This document shows positions 45,899-53,676 of a stretch of DNA of 64,000 nucleotides, piece after piece; positions within the stretch are counted from its first letter, which is position 1, and each line of letters begins with the position of its first letter. Made by a program: the position numbers and the translations under genes. The notes beneath the pieces are model-generated. The model saw nothing but the letters and a program-made list of their open reading frames with translations. It was not told the origin of the DNA and ran no database searches. Where the stretch lies: positions 62,001-126,000 of the IMG/VR virus record IMGVR_UViG_3300010401_000033, one strand, 5' to 3'. Source of the stretch: a virus.

Positions 45899-46561
45899 AT
45901 GTCAGGGGTATACACTGAATTTTTCGCACATCTGAATAAACTTGGGGTGGCAAAAACCTCCCATTTCAGGTTCTCACTCCCTGTGGGTATCAAAGGAACT
46001 CGGTTTTCCGACATAGTGGGAAATGATAAGATTTTTGGACTCCGTTGCGAAGCCACAGAACTCCCAGGGCGTCAATTGGTGTCAAACGACTCACGCACCT
46101 ATGGTCCAACCTACAAGACACCGTACCAGTCACTCTATCAAGAATTCACCGTGAATTTCCTTGAAACCTCAGATTTTTTTGTGCGTGGATTTTTTGAAAC
46201 CTGGATGAATCAGATTTTCAATTCAAGCACCAATCTCTTAGAGTACCCGGACAATTATCGTTTTGACACCACATTGACACAGTACGATGTCATGCTTAAG
46301 GATGAAAAAGACCCCGCGTCATCTCTCAGACAGGTTGCCGTCTGGACATTATTTAATACCTGGCCCACGGCCGTGAACCAGATGCCCGTGTCCTGGACAG
46401 AGGATGGATTGCATCGTACAACGGTCACCCTGGCATTTGAATGGTACTCGCTGTCAACCGCTGTAGAACCCTTACCGAAGGGCGCAGCACAGACCAAATC
46501 CGCAACAGTTCCACCAAAAGGTAGCAGTGGAGGATTTTTCGGTTCCCTTAATCCCTTTTAA
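45899..46561 (+). CDS. 54: Tail-tube-like baseplate protein (gp54-like tube initiator)
   Basis: 220 aa. The central pattern GLRCEATELPGRQLVSNDSRTYGP...F..NFLETSDFFVRGFFETWMNQIF matches the tube fold and parallels the gp19 pattern (KTASMPG...FGRE...NDEDFAVRNAFEAWMN) in this same window, so the two are distant paralogues. T4 gp54 (320 aa) is the tube-like ring on which gp19 polymerises. The C-terminus ends in a Gly/Ser/Phe tail. ATG at 45899 follows AAAGGAACCGT. It could also be another tube-like hub ring. Confidence 0.7.
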   Translation: MSGVYTEFFAHLNKLGVAKTSHFRFSLPVGIKGTRFSDIVGNDKIFGLRCEATELPGRQLVSNDSRTYGPTYKTPYQSLYQEFTVNFLETSDFFVRGFFETWMNQIFNSSTNLLEYPDNYRFDTTLTQYDVMLKDEKDPASSLRQVAVWTLFNTWPTAVNQMPVSWTEDGLHRTTVTLAFEWYSLSTAVEPLPKGAAQTKSATVPPKGSSGGFFGSLNPF

Positions 46562-46572
46562 CAATGGAGTGA

Positions 46573-47322
46573 ATGATTATGTCTTTGCCTAAACTGGATG
46601 TCCCGTATTATGAAGTGGTGTGCCCATCAGGTCTGAAAGTGTCGTTTCGCCCGTTCCTGGTGAGAGAAGAGAAGTTACTCATGATTGCTTTGCAGTCCAA
46701 TGAGTCTACTACAATTCTCCAAGCCGCCAAACAAATCCTTGAGAATTGTGTGGGGAAAGTCTCAAACATTGACATTGATAAATTGCCCTTATTTGATGTG
46801 GAATTTTTGTTCCTCAACCTTCGCGCCCGAAGCATTGGTGAAGAACTTGCTCTCAAGTATAAGTGCAATCAGCAAGTGTTGGACGCAAACACAGGAAACA
46901 CAGTGGTCTGTAATGCGGTGTCAGAATACCCAGTTGACCTTCTGAGCATTAAGCCAACCTTCGCCGAGGGACACAACAAATACATACAACTCACGGATGA
47001 AGTCGGTGTGACATTACGTTACCCAACATTTAAGTCCTTCCGAAGCATCGCTCGAAAGGATTTGCCTGCTGAGGATGCTTTTGCGTTTTTGGTAGAATGT
47101 ATTGAGTCAATCAACAACTCACAAGAGATAGTCATGACGAAGGATGTGCCAGCATCGGAGGTTGCCGAGTTCGTTGATGACCTTAGCAAAAAGCAAGTAG
47201 ATAAAATGGATGCCTTCTTTGACACAATGCCAAAGATTGAAAAGGTGATTCAATTCAAATGTCCAAAGTGTAGGTATGAAGAGGAAATCAAGGTCAAGGG
47301 GCTAGACAATTTTTTCGTCTAA
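46573..47322 (+). CDS. 26: Baseplate hub assembly protein gp26-like / tail chaperone
   Basis: 249 aa in the zero frame. The N-terminal PSGLKVSFRPFLVREEKLLMIALQS and LNLRARSIGEELALKYKC blocks are those of the T4 gp26-type baseplate protein family. A C-terminal CxxC pair (FKCPKCRYEE) follows KVIQ. GGAG lies three bases before ATG 46573 and nine before the in-frame ATG at 46579, so the latter may be the true start. The gene ends in a run of six T with the heptamer T TTT TTC at 47310-47316, two codons before the stop. A -1 shift there would join it to the gp51-like frame. Confidence 0.88.
   Translation: MIMSLPKLDVPYYEVVCPSGLKVSFRPFLVREEKLLMIALQSNESTTILQAAKQILENCVGKVSNIDIDKLPLFDVEFLFLNLRARSIGEELALKYKCNQQVLDANTGNTVVCNAVSEYPVDLLSIKPTFAEGHNKYIQLTDEVGVTLRYPTFKSFRSIARKDLPAEDAFAFLVECIESINNSQEIVMTKDVPASEVAEFVDDLSKKQVDKMDAFFDTMPKIEKVIQFKCPKCRYEEEIKVKGLDNFFV
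47310..47316 (+). promoter_or_regulatory. Predicted -1 ribosomal frameshift site (T TTT TTC)
   Basis: The zero-frame codons are AAT TTT TTC GTC TAA, so the X-XXY-YYZ heptamer U-UUU-UUC is correctly phased two codons before the stop. After slippage the ribosome reads CGT CTA ATC and continues 66 codons to TAA at 47514-47516. The -1 frame is closed upstream by TGA at 47277 and has no ATG or GTG before the conserved part begins. Related heptamers act in tail-assembly chaperone pairs of other phages. Confidence 0.7.
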
Positions 47323-47516
47323 TCCTGTCCCATGATAATTTGGCGAACTTCTACACCACACAGTTCGCTTTGGTTCAGGATCACAAATTCCCGCTCTCAG
47401 AACTGGAGAACTTGCTCCCCTGGGAACGTTTGATCTATTTGAGCCTAGTGACCCAGCGAGTTGAAAAAGAGAACGCACGAATCAAAGAACTCAACGCACA
47501 AAGGAATAAGCGATAA
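47316..47516 (+). CDS. 51: gp51-like C-terminal extension, made by -1 frameshift
   Basis: Open -1 frame of 66 codons after the slippery site. The product contains NLANFYTTQFALVQDHKF and LSELENLLPWERLIYLSL, then a charged coiled-coil tail (RVEKENARIKELNAQRNKR). This resembles the hub-assembly catalyst/tail chaperone associated with gp26 in T4-like environmental phages. It has no plausible start codon of its own, so it is read here as the tail of a 314-aa gp26-gp51 fusion. Its TAA overlaps the ATG of the tape-measure gene (TAATG). A non-ATG start (CTG/TTG) cannot be fully excluded. Confidence 0.75.
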   Translation, partial: RLILSHDNLANFYTTQFALVQDHKFPLSELENLLPWERLIYLSLVTQRVEKENARIKELNAQRNKR

Positions 47517-49381
47517 TGGCTGAGGACAATATCCCTGATACACTGAAAGATTTGACCGACCAATTCAAGGAAATGCACGAAAGCCTTGACAAGTTGGCAG
47601 AGAGTCAAAAGCCTGTGGTGGAAGAGGCGAAGGTTCAACTCGCCCGTACCCGCCGACCTGCTCATGCACCGACCCAGGCACCAAAGGTGGAATTTGGAAA
47701 AGAGACGCGCAAAGATATTCTCGCGGCTCTCAAGGGGATTCGTCAACAGATCGTTGTCTCTCAGCGCAAGGAAAACACCGCAGCCGACGTGGCAGCCGAG
47801 CACCTGGCTGCTGGTGGGGGACTCGCAGGAGCCGCAGGTGAAGCCATCGCGTTCAAAGCGGGGAAGTTCAAAGCCGCATTCAAGCGTAAGTTTGACCCAC
47901 TCAACATTGTCAATCGTATCAGCGGTGGATCAAAACTTGCGACTGCGCTTGCTGGCAGACTCATGGGTCGTTCAGAAAAATCTATTCGCGCTGCCTCTGG
48001 ATTGGGTGGTGGACTTCCTGGAATGGAAATGCAGGATCAGTATAATCCATCTCCGTACACCCAACAGGACAATGCACCTTCTGCCGTCTCCTCTGAAAAA
48101 GCCACAGGGTTGTTGGAACAGATTTCCTCCACCATGTCTGCTATGTTAGACCAAATGACGGAATTGAATGCCTCCATTTCCAAGATAGAAGATTACTCAA
48201 AGGAAACCACTAAGTTTGCGGAGGATCAAGTCAAGAGTACCGACCAATTAAAGGATGCAGAGGCAGCCGAACGGGTAAAGAAACAACAACCATCGCAAGT
48301 CCGTACTGCCATCGCTCCAACCACGAAAAAAGAAGAAGCGGGTGGTGGGCTCTTTGGTTCCTTCATGAAGGAACTATTTACACCACAGGGTCTTGCCATT
48401 GCCGCCGCGGTTACAGGTATTGTGGCAGCAATCTATTCGGTGGTGAAAAATTGGGAGGCACTCAAGGATGCAGTAGCGGATATCTACGAGTCCATCAAGT
48501 CTGGATTTATGGCAGTGAAGGATTGGATCGCCAATAAAATCACTGGGGCTCTTGACTCGGCACTTGACACGGTGGATAGTGTCGTTGATAGTATCAAGGA
48601 TATTGGTAACTCCATCAATCCATTTGCGGAGAAGGTCACCCCTGAACAGCGAGCCAAGGAGAAACACACTAGACGAGTCCAGGCGGCCGCCGCGGGCTCG
48701 GGTCATGCTCAACGCGCATTGGAAAAGGAAGTTCGTTCATCAGAAGATTCCAGTGAGGTACTCAAGAAACTTGCCCCAAACTACATCAGCAAAATTCCAA
48801 ATGAGAACAGGGACGCATCGGTCGCCTCACTACGCAGTGGAGAATTAGTTGATTCTGCGATGAAGTCTCTGAAAGGTGAGGAACCGCCGAAGGGAACACC
48901 AGCACAAGTCTCAACTACGAATGCACTCACACAGATGGTGGGGAAAGCCTACGGAGAACTCTATAAGGATGCTCAGGGTAATGCTCTACGCCCATCACAG
49001 GACAAAAATGTTGAGGCACGGCTACCTTCACTCATGCAATCTGCGTCACAGGCGCTGGCGGAAGCGACGACTCCACAGGGTTCCCCTGCTCGGACCTCTT
49101 CGGTAATTGGTGCACCAATGATGGCACCAGTACCCTCCGCCCCAATGATGCTACCTCCACCTCCCCCTCAGACTGGCCAACTCCTGAACCAGTCGGCGGA
49201 GAATCAGAGGAATGCCGCCGCCAGCGGAGCGGGAACAAATAATGTGGTCGCCCCAGTCATCAATCAAAATAAAACGGTAAACAACACGTCACAAACCACC
49301 ATCCATCAGAATATGCCCCCTGCCCGTAGCGGGGAATCCAGTTTTCTACGCTCTCAGGATGGTAGTTTCGCCCGTGCCTAA
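47516..49381 (+). CDS. Putative tail tape measure protein (gp29 position)
   Basis: 621 aa (T4 gp29 is 590 aa). It has an N-terminal charged helical part (1-95), an Ala/Gly-rich basic region (95-165), coiled-coil-like helices (195-255) and a hydrophobic segment at ~291-311 (QGLAIAAAVTGIVAAIYSVV). An amphipathic region up to ~370 and a long Pro/Gln/Asn-rich C-terminal tail follow. This architecture and the position directly after a frameshifting chaperone pair fit a tape measure that sets tail length and later inserts in the host membrane. Sequence identity to T4 gp29 is not evident by eye. Confidence 0.65.
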   Translation: MAEDNIPDTLKDLTDQFKEMHESLDKLAESQKPVVEEAKVQLARTRRPAHAPTQAPKVEFGKETRKDILAALKGIRQQIVVSQRKENTAADVAAEHLAAGGGLAGAAGEAIAFKAGKFKAAFKRKFDPLNIVNRISGGSKLATALAGRLMGRSEKSIRAASGLGGGLPGMEMQDQYNPSPYTQQDNAPSAVSSEKATGLLEQISSTMSAMLDQMTELNASISKIEDYSKETTKFAEDQVKSTDQLKDAEAAERVKKQQPSQVRTAIAPTTKKEEAGGGLFGSFMKELFTPQGLAIAAAVTGIVAAIYSVVKNWEALKDAVADIYESIKSGFMAVKDWIANKITGALDSALDTVDSVVDSIKDIGNSINPFAEKVTPEQRAKEKHTRRVQAAAAGSGHAQRALEKEVRSSEDSSEVLKKLAPNYISKIPNENRDASVASLRSGELVDSAMKSLKGEEPPKGTPAQVSTTNALTQMVGKAYGELYKDAQGNALRPSQDKNVEARLPSLMQSASQALAEATTPQGSPARTSSVIGAPMMAPVPSAPMMLPPPPPQTGQLLNQSAENQRNAAASGAGTNNVVAPVINQNKTVNNTSQTTIHQNMPPARSGESSFLRSQDGSFARA

Positions 49382-49441
49382 CCTCTGACCCATCCTTCTC
49401 CCAACGACCCCTCTGAGACCCTTTTTGCCCCTCCAGAAGGT

Positions 49442-49480
49442 AAAAAAAGAGCCATGAAGTCCCGAAAGACCTCATGGCTC
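49442..49480 (-). terminator. Intrinsic terminator of the gp32 transcript
   Basis: Minus strand: GAGCCATGA and TCATGGCTC form a perfect 9-bp stem (49449-49480), with an inner GTC/GAC extension and a TTTCGG loop, followed by seven T (49448-49442). It lies 34 bases after the gp32 stop at 49514 and between converging gp32 and tape-measure transcripts. On the plus strand no U tract follows, so it should stop mainly leftward transcription. Confidence 0.9.
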
Positions 49481-49513
49481 CAATTCCCCTCTCGTAAAGG
49501 TATGTACTGCTAC

Positions 49514-50437
49514 TTACTCTCCGTCGGCAGCCAATCCTTCAAAAAACTTCAAATCCGCATCCTCTTCGGGATCGGTAGAAGCGGCAACCACAGGTCCGGT
49601 TGCTGGTTTGGACTGGACTACGATGCCGGCATCAGGATCAGAATACGTCTGTCCCTCTGTCTGTGCGGCACTTGCGGCGAGCGGAGCGGAACCCAAGACC
49701 TTTGCCAAGCGTGACTTGGTTTGTTCGTGAGTCTTGAAATTCTTGGCAGCAATGATCTCTGCCAACGAATGTTCCTGCTTCCAAATCTCTTCCAACTTCG
49801 CCTCATCGGCGCTGACGGCGCTGGGTGCTTGAAATTCACTGGAATCGTAGTTGCGGTAATCGGCAACCTTACGGGCTCGAAGTTTGAAGTTCGCGCCTTC
49901 CCACAAATCAAACGGATTCATTGGCTGCTCACCAAAGGCTGGGTCTGGGTGCATCTTCTCAAACACCTTGTCCCAAATCTTCTTACCGAAGCGGAACAAC
50001 TTGACCTTACCTTCGTTCTCTGGCTTTGCTGGATCAGAAACCACAAGAATGTTCACAGTGTAAGACAACTTACGCTTGCGATCACGCGCAATTGCTTTGT
50101 TGGCTTCAATGCCTGAATTCCAGAGCAAACTATTCGCTTCGCAAATAGGACACTTCTGGTCTACCGTGGTAGAACACAAATCAATCAACCAGCCGCCTGG
50201 TCCACGAAATGCGTGTGAGAATGTACGCACCCAAGGCAAACCATCTTCACCATCCTGCGGAGGAGCCGGAAGGAAACGAATAATGGCATGACCATTGCCA
50301 GCCTTATCAACTGACAATTCCCAAAAACGGTCATCTTCTCGCTTGGCTTGTGAGGATTGCTGGATTGCGGCAACTAAGTGCTCTGCGGTACCGCGGGAAC
50401 GTTTAAGAGCGGAAAAACTGGTGGGTGTAACTGACAT
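49514..50437 (-). CDS. 32: Single-stranded DNA-binding protein gp32-like
   Basis: 307 aa (T4 gp32 is 301 aa). The zinc site H75-x12-C88-x7-C96-x2-C99 in the OB-fold matches the H-C-C-C site of T4 gp32. The N-terminal basic LKRSRG-type stretch (LAST-like, cooperativity) and the acidic C-terminal tail (DPEEDADLKFFEGL) that contacts replication partners are both present. It coats ssDNA in replication, recombination and repair. It has its own consensus sigma70-type promoter, an AGGAGG ribosome binding site and a terminator, so it can be made as a monocistronic mRNA. Confidence 0.96.
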   Translation of the reverse strand: MSVTPTSFSALKRSRGTAEHLVAAIQQSSQAKREDDRFWELSVDKAGNGHAIIRFLPAPPQDGEDGLPWVRTFSHAFRGPGGWLIDLCSTTVDQKCPICEANSLLWNSGIEANKAIARDRKRKLSYTVNILVVSDPAKPENEGKVKLFRFGKKIWDKVFEKMHPDPAFGEQPMNPFDLWEGANFKLRARKVADYRNYDSSEFQAPSAVSADEAKLEEIWKQEHSLAEIIAAKNFKTHEQTKSRLAKVLGSAPLAASAAQTEGQTYSDPDAGIVVQSKPATGPVVAASTDPEEDADLKFFEGLAADGE

Positions 50438-50481
50438 ATAGAAACCTCCTGTTATATTATGGGAAACCCATATAAAGTGAT

Positions 50482-50510
50482 AGTATACACTTTATTTAGG
50501 CATTTGTCAA
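50482..50510 (-). promoter_or_regulatory. Consensus sigma70-type promoter of gp32
   Basis: Minus strand: TTGACA (50510-50505), 17-base spacer, TATACT (50487-50482), then ATCAC. The -35 lies at the end of the gp59 gene. It should give strong expression by unmodified host polymerase 45 bases upstream of the gp32 ATG. Confidence 0.9.
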
Positions 50511-51113
50511 CTTGGATTTTACCAATTCACGAACTTTTTTCTTATCAATGCCGAGGAAAGGTTCGTAGGCAAGACACTTGTGTTTGAATACCGGAAAGAG
50601 GATCGTGTCATTGAGTTTTTTCTCCCACACCGGCAAGAAGTTAATCGCGGTATTCAGAGCAATCAACGTCTCTACCGCAATGTCACGCTGCTGTGCCATT
50701 TCCAATAGTCTGGGTGCTTGACCATCACCAACTCGTACTATTTCCTTCATTTGCTCCACGGCGCTGCTTTCATGGGAAATCAGATAGGCGAGGTCACCTG
50801 TCATGATATAATGCAGTGATTCTTTGACTCGGAGTTTTTCACGGTAGATATCCTCGGCTTCGTTGCCCAGGAGGTCGCGCACCCACAGTTTGTCGCGCTG
50901 AAACATGTTGGCGGCAATAAAAAAGGCACACTCAGATTCATCCGAGTGTACCTTAGAAAGTTTATGAAAGAACCAGCGATCCTTGCGGGTCTCAAAGTTC
51001 TGCGGGGTGATGTTCTTGACTTTTCCGTGGTACTTGAAAAAATCGTAGGTGCCGGGCGTGAAATGTAATTTGAGCGCCGTGTACATGACGCACGTATCAA
51101 ACCCTGTGAGCAT
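50496..51113 (-). CDS. 59: Helicase loader gp59-like
   Basis: 205 aa (T4 gp59 is 217 aa). The N-terminal half YDFFKYHGKVKNITPQNFETRKDRWFFHKLSK parallels T4 gp59 (YDVIKYNW...RRDKYFFQKLS), and the C-terminal lysine-rich helix is also similar. The protein loads the gp41 helicase on gp32-coated forks. It lies between gp33-like and gp32, exactly the T4 order. The gap to the gp33-like gene is five bases. Confidence 0.88.
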   Translation of the reverse strand: MLTGFDTCVMYTALKLHFTPGTYDFFKYHGKVKNITPQNFETRKDRWFFHKLSKVHSDESECAFFIAANMFQRDKLWVRDLLGNEAEDIYREKLRVKESLHYIMTGDLAYLISHESSAVEQMKEIVRVGDGQAPRLLEMAQQRDIAVETLIALNTAINFLPVWEKKLNDTILFPVFKHKCLAYEPFLGIDKKKVRELVKSKLTNA

Positions 51114-51118
51114 AATTC

Positions 51119-51352
51119 CTAGATCGGTAAACGACCAGCCTTTCGTCCTCGCACCTTGAGGAGATTCATGTCTTGGACTTCCACGGTCAAATCTGCAAGC
51201 ACGGCTTTCGTGAGGAGACTCGCGGCGACTTCCTGCTCCATGCCCGTTGTCTCACAGTACAGCAAGAGCGCATCCCACAGGCTCAATTTCTTGTGTTCCG
51301 CGTACTCACGAAGCATTAGAGAGAAATTCTGTATCTCTTCTTTCGTAGGCAT
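51119..51352 (-). CDS. 33: Late transcription coactivator gp33-like
   Basis: 77 aa, shorter than T4 gp33 (112 aa). The helical segments IQNFSLMLREYAEHKKLSLWDALLLYCETTGMEQEVAASLL fit the gp33 core that bridges the sliding clamp and polymerase at late promoters. Placement between dsbA-like and gp59 is as in T4. The NATAAATA late promoters across this window require such a factor together with gp55 and gp45. Two adjacent ATGs (51355, 51352) are possible starts; both overlap the TGA of the preceding 39-aa gene. Confidence 0.75.
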   Translation of the reverse strand: MPTKEEIQNFSLMLREYAEHKKLSLWDALLLYCETTGMEQEVAASLLTKAVLADLTVEVQDMNLLKVRGRKAGRLPI

Positions 51353-51471
51353 CATTTGCCTGCTTTCTTTTCGTTGTCCATCAAACGCTTCAATTGCCCG
51401 GTGAGCAATGCAAGCATCGCGGTCAATTGTTCAATCGTTTTCAGGATTTCCTTGACCGCGATGTTGCTCAT
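51352..51471 (-). CDS. 39-aa amphipathic helical protein
   Basis: Tiny gene filling the space between dsbA-like and gp33-like: ATG at 51471 one base after the dsbA stop, and TGA overlapping the gp33 start (ATGATG). The product MSNIAVKEILKTIEQLTAML followed by ALLTGQLKRLMDNEKKAGK has clean heptad-like spacing and should form a single amphipathic helix. A GGTGG site lies upstream. Tight packing and codon content argue that it is real. Function unknown. Confidence 0.6.
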   Translation of the reverse strand: MSNIAVKEILKTIEQLTAMLALLTGQLKRLMDNEKKAGK

Positions 51472-51472
51472 G

Positions 51473-51742
51473 TTACTTTACCACCGTCTTGTACATCTTC
51501 TCAAAGGCTTCGTGCTCTGCCACGACCTCATCAAAATTCTGTTTGTGGTAGGTTGCTGCGAGCGCCTTGACCAACTTCTTAGGAATTTTCAAATCCTCAG
51601 AAATCTTCTTGACCACTTCACTGAAATACTCAGTCTCCGCCTCGGAACGAAGTCGGCTGTCTGCGGCATCCTTCAATGCCTTCTTCAAACGCGACTGCTG
51701 TTCCTCGGTCAAATTTTCTGCATGAACTACTTTCACTGCCAT
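51473..51742 (-). CDS. dsbA: dsDNA-binding protein DsbA-like
   Basis: 89 aa from ATG 51742 (GGGAGG six bases upstream), the same length as T4 DsbA (89 aa). The C-terminal pattern ISEDLKIPKKLVKALAATYHKQNFDEVVAEHEAFEKMYKTVV parallels T4 DsbA (DELGVDGKMFNRLLALYHKDN...EELYDTV). T4 DsbA binds late-promoter DNA and enhances late transcription in vitro. Neighbours rnh, 33, 59 and 32 are the T4 set. Confidence 0.85.
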   Translation of the reverse strand: MAVKVVHAENLTEEQQSRLKKALKDAADSRLRSEAETEYFSEVVKKISEDLKIPKKLVKALAATYHKQNFDEVVAEHEAFEKMYKTVVK

Positions 51743-51867
51743 CATAAACCTCCCATTGTTATCCGACACACATACTGAATCAGGGTCCAAATGCCCCACC
51801 CACTCACAACCACCATCACACCGACGATCACGTAGAATGCCCAATTTGTTACACGGTCATTTGGCAT
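51742..51867 (-). CDS. 41-aa single-span membrane protein
   Basis: ATG at 51867. The product MPNDRVTN-WAFYVIVGVMVVVSGWGIW-TLIQYVC has one clear transmembrane segment (residues ~9-31) and a short C-terminus (RITMGGL). The stop overlaps the tandem ATGs of dsbA-like (ATGATG), so translation is coupled. Function unknown; size and topology would suit a small inner-membrane modulator. Confidence 0.65.
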   Translation of the reverse strand: MPNDRVTNWAFYVIVGVMVVVSGWGIWTLIQYVCRITMGGL

Positions 51868-51869
51868 GA

Positions 51870-52451
51870 TTAGTAAATCGCCTCTCCATAATGATCCACT
51901 TTAATAGTGGGATCACACCAAACAGAGAATCCAGAATTGCGTGACTGATTACAAAACCACGCATCCTCCGATTCAAGAACTTTGCCATCAGCACCCAAGA
52001 TTACATGAAACCACGGCTGTTGAATTTTGGAAAATACTGACATTTTAATTAACATACACCCTGTTGGACCGATCGCACACTCAAAAATCTCTTGTGGAAA
52101 TTCATCAATAAGTTTTCCATCAAGACCCGTGACCAATGACCTCTGTGTGGTAATGTGACGATTGTTATACTTCCCAAAAACAATATCCCTCTTGTGGGCG
52201 AAAAGCCTGCTGAGTGTATCGGGGGCAAACACCACGTCATGATCCATGAAGAACATGTAATCCGCGCTTCTTTCAAGCGCCATTCGTGCGAGTTGTTCCC
52301 GATTACTCTGAATATACGCACCCTCAACCACATGTAAAGAAAAATCCACATCAGGCGTAGCGAACATGGTTCTGATAAGTGATATCACGGATTGCGACTT
52401 CATCGTATACATCGGCAACGAGACGGCAACTGTTGGCATATTCTGATACAT
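51870..52451 (-). CDS. GT-A-type glycosyltransferase-like protein
   Basis: 193 aa. The N-terminus MPTVAVSLPMYTMKSQSVISLI starts a Rossmann-like fold. N50-R-E-Q-L-A-R followed by DYMFFMDHDVVF (D70-H-D72) is the DxD metal/nucleotide-sugar motif of family-2-like enzymes. GPTGCMLIKMSVF and ESEDAWFCNQSRNSGFSVWCDP are further features of phage-borne GT-A enzymes. It may modify phage DNA, virion proteins or host surface; the substrate is not apparent. The start overlaps the upstream gene by one base. Confidence 0.8.
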   Translation of the reverse strand: MYQNMPTVAVSLPMYTMKSQSVISLIRTMFATPDVDFSLHVVEGAYIQSNREQLARMALERSADYMFFMDHDVVFAPDTLSRLFAHKRDIVFGKYNNRHITTQRSLVTGLDGKLIDEFPQEIFECAIGPTGCMLIKMSVFSKIQQPWFHVILGADGKVLESEDAWFCNQSRNSGFSVWCDPTIKVDHYGEAIY

Positions 52452-52996
52452 TATCGTTCTCTCTGTTCTCCGTAAAACAGGTGTCTATCAATCTTACCGA
52501 GGAACACTTTTGACTTACGCCACTTAGGGTGCACGTAGTCAGCATGATAATACAAAGCACTCTGATACTGGGATAGTATATCACGTTTCCAGTACGATTG
52601 CAAGACACGATGGGCGATTTTTTGTGACTCGTTCCATTGTTCCTTATTCGGTTTGTACTTGGGAGAGCACCAGAAGGAAAATTGGCAGATTTTACGATCA
52701 TCTACGACATGGGCTTGAGCAATGACACCGCAGATCGTCTTTGGGCGCTTGTGAGCACCTACCCGATTGAGGACCACCAACGCCACTGCTTCCTTACCGA
52801 TCTCGGATTGGTTACCGGCTTCGTAGTAAATGGCTTCCGTCAAACACTTCTCTTCCTTAAGGGTTGCCACGACTTTGTAGTTACGCTCAACCAATTGAGT
52901 GCGTGAGAGGTCAACCAGGACGGCTTGTTCGTCATGAATGGATGGTCCCAAGAGGAACCCCGCACATAGAATCGCTGTAGAAAGTGTTTTTTTCAT
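52451..52996 (-). CDS. SleB-type cell wall hydrolase with N-terminal signal sequence
   Basis: 181 aa from ATG 52996 (AGGAGGCAAA upstream). Residues 1-19 (MKKTLSTAILCAGFLLGPS) form a Sec signal peptide or signal-anchor. The catalytic domain has CLTEAIYYEAGNQSEIGKEAVALVVLNRV (E54 as predicted catalytic acid), KTICGVIAQ, CQFSFWC and ALYYHADYV.P.W. The order matches the SleB/Hydrolase_2 family that cleaves the glycan strand. It is the best candidate endolysin in the window. The ATG overlaps the stop of the exonuclease gene (ATGA). The signal suggests export without a classical holin. Confidence 0.88.
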   Translation of the reverse strand: MKKTLSTAILCAGFLLGPSIHDEQAVLVDLSRTQLVERNYKVVATLKEEKCLTEAIYYEAGNQSEIGKEAVALVVLNRVGAHKRPKTICGVIAQAHVVDDRKICQFSFWCSPKYKPNKEQWNESQKIAHRVLQSYWKRDILSQYQSALYYHADYVHPKWRKSKVFLGKIDRHLFYGEQRER

Positions 52997-53676
52997 TTTG
53001 CCTCCTGCTCCATGTAATACTGAGCAATGCAATTATCCAACACTGGGAGATAAGCGTCTTTCTTCTTCATGGTGATCGTGCCGTGCAACTCACCTTCAAT
53101 GGCCGTCGCTAACACAACTTTATGAACCGGAATCCCTGTGCGTTCCTCAAACATTTCCGCATAGGCAGAGGTTTGAACAAAGTAGTTGAGAATCCACTCT
53201 TCGGGTTTCACGTAGCCTGCGGTTTTGATATCCAGGATGACGATTTCCCCATCCCACACAACAATCGCGTCACAGCGACCGGCAAGACGGAGACGATCAG
53301 AGTACAGGGCTTGTTCAATGCAGTAGACCTCGGAAATGTGCAGGTCAAAAAACCTTTTAACTTGAAGGAAGAGTTCCTTCATGGAAGGCATCATGCCGAG
53401 GCGCTCTTGCATCGTCATGGTATTCAGGAGATATTTTTCGCACAAGAGGTGCACGTAGGTTCCGCGGTCCGCACCCTTCTTGGTTTTCTTGTCTGCGGCT
53501 TCGGCCCCCACTCGCGCTCGCCATTTCGCAATGGCTTCACGGCTGAGCATCCCTGCAACGGTTGAAGCGGAGGGATAACGTTTCCCTGTCGGAGTCTCAT
53601 ACCAACGACCCATATCCGTAGTGACGGTGGGGAGTTGGTATTCCAATCCAGGAATTTTAGTATGCTTAAACGCCAT
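52993..53676 (-). CDS. RecB-like PD-(D/E)xK exonuclease
   Basis: 227 aa. Motifs in order: P35-S-A-S-T-V and K51-W; GTYVHLLCEKYL (H76); E121; GRCDAIVVWDGEIVILDIKT with D136 and D149-x-K151; Q168TSAYAEMFEE. This is the RecB nuclease-domain pattern common in T4-like environmental phages. It likely degrades host DNA or processes ends in recombination. It abuts the 86-aa gene by one base. Confidence 0.88.
   Translation of the reverse strand: MAFKHTKIPGLEYQLPTVTTDMGRWYETPTGKRYPSASTVAGMLSREAIAKWRARVGAEAADKKTKKGADRGTYVHLLCEKYLLNTMTMQERLGMMPSMKELFLQVKRFFDLHISEVYCIEQALYSDRLRLAGRCDAIVVWDGEIVILDIKTAGYVKPEEWILNYFVQTSAYAEMFEERTGIPVHKVVLATAIEGELHGTITMKKKDAYLPVLDNCIAQYYMEQEAK

Noticed and set aside
47331-47429. 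ATG-started frame after the gp26 stop (ATGATAATTTGG...)
   Set aside because: Out of frame with the gp51-like sequence, ends after about 32 codons, and has no recognisable similarity; the -1 frame is the meaningful one.
49449-49480. Hairpin as terminator for the plus-strand tape-measure transcript
   Set aside because: The stem is present on both strands, but a T tract follows only in the minus direction.
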